This document shows positions 1-5,151 of a stretch of DNA of 20,719 nucleotides, piece after piece. The notes under the pieces were generated by a model, which did no database searches, was not told where the DNA came from, and saw only the letters and a list, made by a program, of their open reading frames with translations. Made by a program: the position numbers and the translations under genes. Source of the DNA: JAWXCM01 sp034408745 (GTDB taxonomy: Bacteria > Acidobacteriota > Terriglobia > Bryobacterales > Bryobacteraceae); the NCBI GenBank assembly GCA_034408745.1, contig JAWXCM010000041.1, positions 1 to 20,719 of the forward strand, written 5' to 3'. The stretch's first letter is position 1, and each line of letters opens with the position of its first letter.

Positions 1-255
1 AAGGGCCGCTCTCTTTCTTACCGAAACATCTCTTGATACATATGTTTAGGCGTTAGCAAGCGGCCTTTGGTTAGCCGGACTGTGAGATATACGGGCTAAT
101 TTGGACAGCAGTGATTTCCAACCGTTACATTTTGCCTGCCGCAGAACGCCGCTGTCGCCGATCTGCGGTTCGCTACCTCGACACGGTGCATTCAATGTGG
201 GTGCCCAACGTGGACGGAAGCGGGCGATTTCATCTGACGTCAGGAGGCTCCCCCA

Positions 256-384
256 ATGAGCGATGGCCGGGAAGAGCGTGAAGCGCTGGAAAAACGCCGC
301 GAGCAGGAGCGGCAAAAGGACCGGGAGGATCGGATCGACCGCGAAGCGGAGGACACCTCCGAACCTGAGCGCGTCGACTCCTGA
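256..384 (+). CDS. Small highly charged hypothetical protein (42 aa)
   Basis: A short ORF starting at ATG 256 and ending at TGA 382-384, too small for most gene callers. A strong ribosome binding site, AGGAGG at 242-247, lies 8 nt before the ATG and is the main reason to believe it. The product has no hydrophobic stretch and is dominated by Arg, Glu and Asp, with a run of alternating charges (EKRREQERQKDRED, roughly residues 12-25). This would form a single charged helix or be disordered, and would stay in the cytoplasm. I recognise no family. It sits alone between an unassigned left edge and the dispersed repeat at 407. It could be a real microprotein or the end of something larger that was lost. 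Confidence 0.5.
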   Translation: MSDGREEREALEKRREQERQKDREDRIDREAEDTSEPERVDS

Positions 385-406
385 ATCGGAGTAACCAAGA
401 CTCCTT

Positions 407-440
407 CAGAGCCGCGACCGTCAGGGAGCGGTGGTTCGCC
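407..440. repeat. Dispersed short repeat, copy 1 (core CAGAGCCGCGACCGT)
   Basis: The 15-nt core at 407-421 recurs exactly at 1345-1359. After the core this copy continues CAGGGAGCGGTGG. From memory this is a very common intergenic repeat in Solibacter-type acidobacterial genomes, where its translation (for example PLPDGRGSE or RSLTVAAL) often contaminates predicted proteins. It lies just before the cytochrome b fragment and overlaps the apparent upstream extension of that reading frame, so the extension should not be taken as coding. Confidence 0.6.
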
Positions 441-457
441 ACGCGCCGCCACAACCT

Positions 458-466
458 TGCTATCAT
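458..466 (+). promoter_or_regulatory. Putative extended -10 promoter, leaderless start
   Basis: TGC-TATCAT at 458-466 matches an extended -10 element (TGnTATAAT). The GTG start of the cytochrome b fragment begins at 473, six bases after the hexamer, where transcription would be expected to begin. No ribosome binding site separates them, which fits a leaderless mRNA. Confidence 0.4.
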
Positions 467-472
467 CGCGAG

Positions 473-878
473 GTGGCAAATCCCTCGCCCACTGAACTCG
501 CCGCAAGGGCGAACCTCCGCCACACCCCTCTCGTCCGCGTCACCCACTGGCTCACGACGCTCTGCTTCCTCGCCCTGCTCATCAGCGGAGCCGAACTCGT
601 CATCTCGCACCCCCGCTTCTACTGGGGTGAGGACGGCAATTCGCGGATGCCCGCGCTCTTTCAGATTCCCATCCCCGCCTCGCGCGCCTCGGTGAAAACC
701 GGCTACGACTTCGTCCTCCCCGACCAGAACGGCTGGAGCCGATCGCTCCACTTTCAGACCGCCTGGTTAGTGGTCATCACCGGCCTCGTCTACGCCGCGT
801 CCAGCCTCCGCTCCGGCCACCTGCGCAACAACCTGCTGCCCGCCGCCAGGGATCTCTCCTGGACCACTCTCCGTGCGC
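473..878 (+). pseudogene. Cytochrome b561/thiosulfate-reductase-type cytochrome b, 3'-truncated
   Basis: The N-terminal half of a small membrane cytochrome b of the kind that passes electrons between quinones and a periplasmic oxidoreductase. From GTG 473 the frame reads VANPSPTELAARANLRH, then a first membrane helix around VTHWLTTLCFLALLISG. The His of THW is a plausible haem ligand. A periplasmic loop with FYWGEDGNSRMPAL follows, then a second helix preceded by SLHFQTAW with another candidate His. Family members have at least two more helices and haem-ligand His residues. Here the recognisable sequence stops near LSWTTLR (about 875), where reverse-strand sequence of another gene begins. The frame stays open to 1027, but the tail is not cytochrome-like. 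The product would lack half its membrane core and should be inactive. Confidence 0.6.
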
Positions 879-991
879 ACGTCGCCCTGCTGCCAGCAGA
901 TCGCCGCGACGATCGCGCTGGCCACCGACATCAAACCGAAGATCACCGGGAAGTAAGGCGCATCGTAACCGTATTCGCCGCGTCGGGCCAT
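878..991 (-). pseudogene. N-terminal fragment of a membrane-anchored protein (possibly SAM methyltransferase)
   Basis: On the minus strand from ATG 991 the frame gives MARRGEYGYDAPYFPVIF followed by a hydrophobic helix (GLMSVASAIVAAICW), then QQGDVRT. After that the frame runs into antisense of the cytochrome b gene and loses protein character. The DAPY-x-PVIF opening followed by one or two helices resembles, from memory, membrane-anchored class I methyltransferases of Acidobacteria, but the catalytic domain is absent, so this is weak. The piece is a 5' end whose remainder was deleted; its broken end meets the broken end of the cytochrome b gene at about 875-880. Confidence 0.35.
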
Positions 992-1023
992 CGCATGAGT
1001 ATATTCCCTCGCGGCTGCTCGAA

Positions 1024-1080
1024 TTAAGGCTTCCCCAAATGATCCAGCCACCGATTGTGCCTCGCGTCCAACGTCCGAAG
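1024..1080 (-). pseudogene. Possible C-terminal fragment of an enzyme, unassigned
   Basis: A minus-strand frame ending at the stop at 1024-1026 reads LRTLDARHNRWLDHLGKP and stop. An amphipathic tail of this type is common at the C-terminus of alpha/beta hydrolases or S9 peptidases, but the piece is only about 18 codons, so the identity is a guess. If real, it was the gene upstream of the fragment starting at 991 on the same strand. Confidence 0.2.
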
Positions 1081-1168
1081 CCAGCAGTTCCTTCTAATTG
1101 GTGAAACGTTCGCGCCGGCCCCGCACGATCTGCCAGCTCAGGATCAGAAGGCCTGCGCCGGTGGACCG

Positions 1169-1315
1169 CACCTGACCCCCGCCCGTCTGAAGGAGTTTCT
1201 CGGCGCCATGAAGGGAGTCAGTCACGGTCCCAACGTGGGCATTGCGTATGCCAGCAACGAAACCAACTACTGCCCCCGCTGTCAGACCGAGGGGGAACTC
1301 CTCGCGGACCGCTCG
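1169..1315 (+). pseudogene. Zinc-knuckle C-terminal fragment, possibly Fpg/Nei-type DNA glycosylase
   Basis: The plus frame here reads LTPARLKEFLGAMKGVSHG, then NVGIAYASNETNYCPRCQTE and GELLADRS, after which it passes into unrelated sequence and the dispersed repeat at 1345. The TNYCPRCQ knuckle looks like the last Cys pair of the C-terminal zinc finger of formamidopyrimidine-DNA glycosylase relatives. Only one CxxC pair is present and no catalytic N-terminus is visible, so the assignment is tentative. There is no start codon with a ribosome binding site. It is best read as a leftover internal or 3' piece of a deleted gene. Confidence 0.3.
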
Positions 1316-1344
1316 TCACCACTCGCCAAACGCCAGCACCGTTA

Positions 1345-1371
1345 CAGAGCCGCGACCGTAAGGCATCTGGC
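1345..1371. repeat. Dispersed short repeat, copy 2
   Basis: CAGAGCCGCGACCGT at 1345-1359 is identical to 407-421; the sequence after it (AAGGCATCTGG) diverges from copy 1. It marks the right edge of the gene-fragment stretch that copy 1 marks on the left. Confidence 0.55.
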
Positions 1372-1448
1372 GAAACCACGAATCTGGCCGCCAATCCGCG
1401 TTCGCGTCCGTTCTGGCTGACTGAGTGGGTTGGACGTGCGCGGGTAGG

Positions 1449-1497
1449 AAAAAAAAGGCCCGTCCGGAACTGCCCTGGGAGAGAGACCGGACGGGCC
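1449..1497 (-). terminator. Rho-independent terminator for the gene ending at 1528
   Basis: On the minus strand an 11-bp perfect stem (arms at 1487-1497 and 1457-1467, GGCCCGTCCGG paired with its complement) encloses a 19-nt loop and is followed by eight T residues (AAAAAAAA at 1449-1456 on the plus strand). It lies 31 bp past the stop codon of the small exported protein. Confidence 0.85.
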
Positions 1498-1527
1498 ATC
1501 AGTGGTTCACTGGGGAAGGTTGGTTGC

Positions 1528-1980
1528 TTACGTCTTCAGCCGAGCGGCGGACTTCTGGACCATGTCGGCGCGCAGGGCGATTCCGTCGGCCTTGGCGCGC
1601 AGCAGAGCAATGCTCTTTCCAGCATCGACACCGTCCATCAGGTTCTTCTTGTTCTCCACGAACACCGACACGATCTTCGCAGCCATCGTCATCCGCTCAA
1701 ACGCCACCTTCTGCGTGCCCGTCAGCGAGGCTCCGTCGGCCTGGATCGCTTCCACCATCTTCGACAGTTCCGTCGCGTGGTTCTCGAGCGTCGTCAACTG
1801 GGTCCGGATGCTGGTGAGGTTGGGATTCTTCGTCTTCAGCGCGGCGCTGATTGAGCGGGCTTCCGTCTGAGTGCGCTGAGCCGCGTCCGAGATCTCGGTG
1901 AAGTGCTGGTTGCTGGCGCCGAGCAGGGCAGCGGTCGAAAGAGCCGCCGTCAGGGTGAGTCTGGTGAGCAAGTTGGTCAT
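1528..1980 (-). CDS. Small exported helical protein of unknown function (150 aa)
   Basis: I chose ATG 1980 because it gives a clean Sec signal peptide (MTNLLTRLTLTAALSTAALL, with cleavage probably near GASNQ). The longer frame upstream to 2154 is not protein-like. A GGAG lies about 14 nt before this ATG, somewhat far. The mature part (about residues 25-150) is almost entirely predicted helix, rich in Ala, Lys, Glu and Thr, with heptad-like spacing (SIRTQLTTLENHATELSKMV). There is no Cys, no CxxCH haem motif and no second membrane segment, so it is likely a periplasmic helical bundle or coiled coil. I do not recognise the family. It is a single-gene unit with a strong terminator, and a palindrome at 2020-2035 upstream suggests its own regulation. 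It is the only clearly intact gene in the first 2.9 kb besides the 42-aa ORF. Confidence 0.75.
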   Translation of the reverse strand: MTNLLTRLTLTAALSTAALLGASNQHFTEISDAAQRTQTEARSISAALKTKNPNLTSIRTQLTTLENHATELSKMVEAIQADGASLTGTQKVAFERMTMAAKIVSVFVENKKNLMDGVDAGKSIALLRAKADGIALRADMVQKSAARLKT

Positions 1981-2019
1981 GGTAGTGTTACTGTCTCCTG
2001 CATGTTCAGACGCTGAATG

Positions 2020-2035
2020 TGATACATCGGTATCA
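2020..2035 (-). promoter_or_regulatory. Palindrome upstream of the exported helical protein
   Basis: TGATAC-atcg-GTATCA is a perfect 6-bp inverted repeat centred about 48 bp before the ATG at 1980; a second small palindrome, TATCGATA, lies at 2065-2072. The placement fits a repressor or activator site, but no cognate regulator is visible nearby. Confidence 0.3.
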
Positions 2036-2246
2036 TAGATAGTTGGCATCACAAGATTCTGTTTTATCGATATGTCGTCCTCGACCCGGATGTTCCGCCG
2101 TGCGTCACGAAAGTGGAGCCCGCGCGATCTGCTGAGCCGCGGCCAGAAAGACATCTAAGTCGGTCCGTCAATAACGTCTGGGATTACGATAAGGGAGCGT
2201 TGGTGCACCCCTAAAAACCTCGCCCGCCCACCCAGGAAGAAACCAA

Positions 2247-2351
2247 ATGCCCATCCGTCTCCTCTCCCTCCTGATCGCCGCCGCCACCTTCACCGCCGCT
2301 CAGCAGGCTGACGACCCGTACCTCCACCGGCTCTACGGCAAACTTCAGTGA
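2247..2351 (+). pseudogene. Signal-peptide stub of a lost exported protein (34 aa)
   Basis: ATG 2247 is preceded by AGGAAGA about 6 nt upstream and opens a classic signal peptide (MPIRLLSLLIAAATFTAAQQ) followed by ADDPYLHRLYGKLQ and a TGA at 2349-2351. A complete secretion signal with only about 15 mature residues suggests the 5' end of a larger exported protein cut off by deletion, although a tiny secreted peptide cannot be excluded. The sequence after the stop is the twin-hairpin repeat at 2415. Confidence 0.4.
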
Positions 2352-2414
2352 CTGGAAGAGTGGGGTGATGGACGCTGCAGTCAAAGAAGCCTGCCGGCTC
2401 GGCGCACGAATGCA

Positions 2415-2451
2415 GGCGGGCGTGGGCGCCCGCCGCAGCTCTGGGGAGCTG
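2415..2451. repeat. Twin hairpins with identical TGGG loops (REP/BIME-like)
   Basis: Two perfect hairpins stand side by side: GGCGGGCG-tggg-CGCCCGCC at 2415-2434 and CAGCTC-tggg-GAGCTG at 2436-2451. Equal tetraloops and one-base spacing suggest a mobile intergenic palindromic element or a paired transcript end rather than chance. It lies between a truncated signal-peptide ORF and the 3' end of the broken toxin gene. Confidence 0.4.
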
Positions 2452-2460
2452 CCCCCCCTG

Positions 2461-2727
2461 CTAGCCAAGCTGCATGATCTGCCTGAGACCATCCTCAAGT
2501 GCCGCCATCTCTTCTAAGTGACGGCGCTGAGTCGAGTGCGCATGCGTTCCTTTGCCACCGCTCGGATTTGGTCGCTCAACGCGACAACGGGTTACCCGCC
2601 ACAGGAGATCGGGATCGTTCAGTACTTTCACCGACATCACAACGCAGGGACGTGGTTTGCGAATCTCAGAACCGAGCGTGGGATCCACTACCGACCAGAT
2701 ATCACCGCGCTCGGGGATCACTTCCAT
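2461..2727 (-). pseudogene. MazF/PemK-type toxin, frameshifted and internally deleted
   Basis: MazF-family toxins are small ribosome-independent mRNA endonucleases. From ATG 2727 the frame begins with the family's N-terminal strand motif, RGDIWSVVDP, then GSEIRKPRPCVVMS and VKVLND. After that the coding frame changes: a neighbouring minus frame carries VALSDQIRAVAKERM, the expected later core (family LDQIRTVDKxRL), and then the first frame resumes with LEEMAALEDGLRQIMQLG, the usual C-terminal helix. The central strands are missing and at least two frame changes are needed, so no functional toxin can be made. The start overlaps the upstream antitoxin-like ORF by 10 nt, the normal arrangement for such operons. 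Confidence 0.7.
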
Positions 2728-2882
2728 GGTTCCGGCATCTCATCGCCAAGTCCGTCAAGCTCCTTTTCGATTTCGGCGACATCCGTGTCCTGGTTCGCAA
2801 TTTCACAGGCGCGGATCAGCGCAGCGTCGGGCTCTTCCAGTCGGGCAGCCAGTGCCGCACTCACGATTGCCATAAAAGCCAT
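2718..2882 (-). pseudogene. Antitoxin remnant paired with the MazF-type toxin
   Basis: A 54-residue frame from ATG 2882 (or ATG 2873) ends in TGA 2718-2720, overlapping the toxin start. It reads ALAARLEEPDAALIRACEIA, then an acidic tail NQDTDVAEIEKELDGLGD and EMPEPWK. An acidic, probably disordered tail ending in a Trp is typical of antitoxin segments that wrap the toxin. A good ribosome binding site, GGAGG about 7 nt before another ATG at 2902, points to an original start there, but that frame stops after five codons, so the 5' end is probably frameshifted. No N-terminal DNA-binding domain is visible. The assignment rests mainly on position next to the toxin. Confidence 0.45.
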
Positions 2883-2927
2883 ACTACCCGAACGCCAGCA
2901 TAGGTAACACCTCCGCGGCGGGAAGCC

Positions 2928-2936
2928 TGGTATAGA
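2928..2936 (+). promoter_or_regulatory. Putative extended -10 promoter just before the lectin gene
   Basis: TGG-TATAGA at 2928-2936 is an extended -10-like element ending nine bases before the ATG at 2946. There is no good Shine-Dalgarno in that interval, so the transcript may be leaderless or nearly so. Confidence 0.35.
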
Positions 2937-2945
2937 GTAGGTCGG

Positions 2946-3899
2946 ATGATTCGACGTTCCTGCCTGCTGTTGCTGCTGTCTGGGCTCCTTTTGTCCGCGG
3001 CGTCTTCTGACTGGGTTCTGATTCGCACCACGGACGGGACTGCGGTGGAGGGTCAGGCTAATGTTGCCGCGGCTTTGCATCAGGCCTCGGGGAGTGTTTT
3101 GTCGTTTCACGGCGGGGTGGCGGCATCGGCGCTGGAGAAGGATCGAATTGCCGCCGGGATTGCTGCGATTCAGGGCAAAGAACGAGCCTCCCGGGATGCG
3201 GCGGTGGAGGAACTGACGGCCATTGGAGTGCCGGTGCTCGATCCGTTGCTGAAGGCTTACAAGGACACGGACCAGCATGAGCCCCGGCCACTGTACCGGC
3301 TGTTTGAGCGCATCATGCCGAGCGGTGCCGACGGGTTCGACCGGACGCTGAGCCTGGTGCGAATGGAGGGCGGAAAGATGGTCCGGATCGCGGCGCCGCA
3401 GGGATCTCTGGAAGTGCGGAAGGCGGACGGTACGAAGACCGCGGTGCCGTGGGATTCGGTGCGGACGCTGGCGGTTCGAAAGAAGCTGGTGAAGCGAAGC
3501 ATGGCGGTCCACTCACTGCGGCACTGCAATCAGATTGAGTATCTGGATACTGGCGTGTCCCTGTCGGGTTCGTCGAAGGTGGATCTGGCGGCGGAGGGGT
3601 TTGCCCGGCTGTCGTTTAATGAGGACGGATGGTCTTCGGATCCGAACGGACTTACTAAGCCCGGGTCGCCCACTTACAAGACTCACCTTGTGGGCGGGCA
3701 TCCTTTTGGGGCTTTGGTGGGCCGCGTGGGTGCTGGTGGCGAGGTCTTCTTCGTCGGTAAGAAAGCTGTGAAGACGGGGTTGCCCGCAGGGCGGCTCATG
3801 CTGGCGGTCAATGACAACGCGCACTGGCAGAATAACCTCGGGACTTACTCGGTAACTCTTGTTGCCACCGATGCCTATGACTTTGGCGAGGCGCAGTAA
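2946..3899 (+). CDS. Exported protein with C-terminal LecA/PA-IL-like lectin domain
   Basis: A 317-residue exported protein. Residues 1-20 form a strong signal peptide (MIRRSCLLLLLSGLLLSAAS). Residues about 70-115 are helical and look like one HEAT-type repeat (AAVEELTAIGVPVLDPLLKA). The C-terminal third, about 215-312, resembles the calcium-dependent galactose-binding fold of Pseudomonas LecA (PA-IL): HPFGALVGRVGAGGEVFFVG, then PAGRLMLAVNDNAHWQNNLG and TYSV. Asp290 and Asn296/Asn297 align with the calcium-ligand positions of LecA (ND and NN-x-G-x-x-SV), which supports an intact sugar-binding site. It is therefore likely a periplasmic or surface protein that binds galactose-like sugars; the role of the N-terminal part is unknown. 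It is transcribed alone and converges on the sialidase-like gene with five bases between stops. Confidence 0.8.
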   Translation: MIRRSCLLLLLSGLLLSAASSDWVLIRTTDGTAVEGQANVAAALHQASGSVLSFHGGVAASALEKDRIAAGIAAIQGKERASRDAAVEELTAIGVPVLDPLLKAYKDTDQHEPRPLYRLFERIMPSGADGFDRTLSLVRMEGGKMVRIAAPQGSLEVRKADGTKTAVPWDSVRTLAVRKKLVKRSMAVHSLRHCNQIEYLDTGVSLSGSSKVDLAAEGFARLSFNEDGWSSDPNGLTKPGSPTYKTHLVGGHPFGALVGRVGAGGEVFFVGKKAVKTGLPAGRLMLAVNDNAHWQNNLGTYSVTLVATDAYDFGEAQ

Positions 3900-3904
3900 G
3901 TCAC

Positions 3905-5056
3905 TTACTTTGGCAGGGTCCAGCGTGCCATTCTCAGGACGGCCTGTGGCGAGGTCCTGAGTTGTTCGTACCAGACGGTGACCAGGCGTTTGTCGGGCAG
4001 CTCGACCGTAGCCGGATAGCCGAGGTCGACGCTGGCGCCGTCGTCTGAGAGCGTGATGGGCTCGGACCAGGTACGGGCGTGGTCGCGACTGATTCGCACC
4101 TGATTGCCGAATGGTGGGCGGCGGTAGCCGTAAGACATGAGGAGCCATCCGTTGCTGAGTCGCAACAGGTGAGAGGGCAGACCCCAGACGCCGATGGAAT
4201 GCGGTGTGGTCCAGGTCTTTCCGCCATTGGTGGACTCGCACTGAAGCGTCTCACGCTCATCGTTCCTGTTGTGGTTTCGGATGTGGACGACGATGCTGCC
4301 GTTGGCCGCTTCCACCTGGTGGAATTCGTGATACTGAACCGGGTCGTCTCCGGCGCGGGCGGGTATGTCGGATACCCAGCGCCAGGTGAGGCCGTCGTCG
4401 GCCGACTCGCAGAAACCGTTCTTTGAGCCTGGCTCCCACAGCTGCTTTCCGGCATAGATGAGACGGCCACTGGTCGCGAGGCTCGGGCCATGGGGGCTGT
4501 TCACGGGCACGCGGTATGGTGCGGACCAGGTCAGGCCGCCGTCGGTGGAGCGGACCATCCAGGTTCCGAGGAGGTCGCGGAACTGCCGCGGAGTGGCTCG
4601 CCGGTTGACGGCTTCCCAGCGGGCTCGTTTGTCTGCAGGCCAACTGGCGGCCGATTTGGCCATGACATCCAGGAAGGCGAGTGAGGTGAAGGTGGTGGCG
4701 AGCAAGGTTCCCTTCGCGGTCTCGCAGATGCCTGCATCGCGGTCGTCCGAAGCGGTGTCGACGATGACCTGGGGCCATCTCCAGTGGTCTCCGGCGTCTT
4801 TGGAGCGGATGAGTTCCACCTGGCCGAAGGGGCACACGTGGGCCTCGCGTCCGCCGGAACAGGCGACGAGCAGTTCGCCATTGCGCCGTTGCGCGAGCGT
4901 CGCCCAGCCGTGGTAGTTACCCGGCTGTACAGAGATGGTTTTGATCTCTTCGATGTGGGCGGCGGGGGCACCTGAGGCTTGCCGCAGGGAGACTGCGGCG
5001 GCAGCCCCTGTGGTTAGGGCCTGGCGTCGCGTGACAGTTCGGGGTGTTTGCGCCAT
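3905..5056 (-). CDS. BNR/Asp-box sialidase-like exported protein
   Basis: A 383-residue six-bladed beta-propeller protein of the exo-alpha-sialidase superfamily. The N-terminus carries a twin-arginine-type export signal (TRRQALTTGAAAAVSL, residues 9-24). Five Asp boxes of the S-x-D-x-G-x-x-W type are visible: SKDAGDHW 85-92, STDGGLTW 170-177, SADDGLTW 218-225, STNGGKTW 275-282 and SRDHARTW 323-330; the last is degenerate. True sialidases use an arginine triad, a Tyr/Glu pair and an Asp. Several Arg and a late WYEQ are present, but I cannot assign the triad by eye, so activity on sialic acid is unproven; many such proteins in soil bacteria have other glycan substrates. The start at 5056 has only a weak ribosome binding site. 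It lies downstream of the beta-helix gene on the same strand, separated by that gene's terminator. Confidence 0.8.
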   Translation of the reverse strand: MAQTPRTVTRRQALTTGAAAAVSLRQASGAPAAHIEEIKTISVQPGNYHGWATLAQRRNGELLVACSGGREAHVCPFGQVELIRSKDAGDHWRWPQVIVDTASDDRDAGICETAKGTLLATTFTSLAFLDVMAKSAASWPADKRARWEAVNRRATPRQFRDLLGTWMVRSTDGGLTWSAPYRVPVNSPHGPSLATSGRLIYAGKQLWEPGSKNGFCESADDGLTWRWVSDIPARAGDDPVQYHEFHQVEAANGSIVVHIRNHNRNDERETLQCESTNGGKTWTTPHSIGVWGLPSHLLRLSNGWLLMSYGYRRPPFGNQVRISRDHARTWSEPITLSDDGASVDLGYPATVELPDKRLVTVWYEQLRTSPQAVLRMARWTLPK

Positions 5057-5090
5057 GTAGATGTTCCAACCAGCATCGCACCGCGGGGAG

Positions 5091-5123
5091 AAAAAGGGCA
5101 GGGCGACGGTCGTCGCTCTGCCC
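5091..5123 (-). terminator. Rho-independent terminator after the beta-helix gene
   Basis: On the minus strand GGGCAGAGCGA pairs with TCGCCCTGCCC (one G-T pair) across a short loop and is followed by five T residues (AAAAA at 5091-5095 on the plus strand). It lies 28 bp past the stop at 5152 and separates the beta-helix gene from the sialidase-like gene. Confidence 0.75.
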
Positions 5124-5151
5124 CAAAAGGTACATGTGGAGAAAGAATTGT

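Noticed and set aside
1..240. Gene, tRNA or element end at the left edge
   Set aside because: Only a weak long-range complement (GGCCGCT near 5 with AGCGGCC near 58) and short palindromes are present; no frame is protein-like.
2883..3512. Long N-terminal extension of the antitoxin-like ORF on the minus strand
   Set aside because: It is antisense to the lectin gene and lacks any domain; only the last 54 codons look real.
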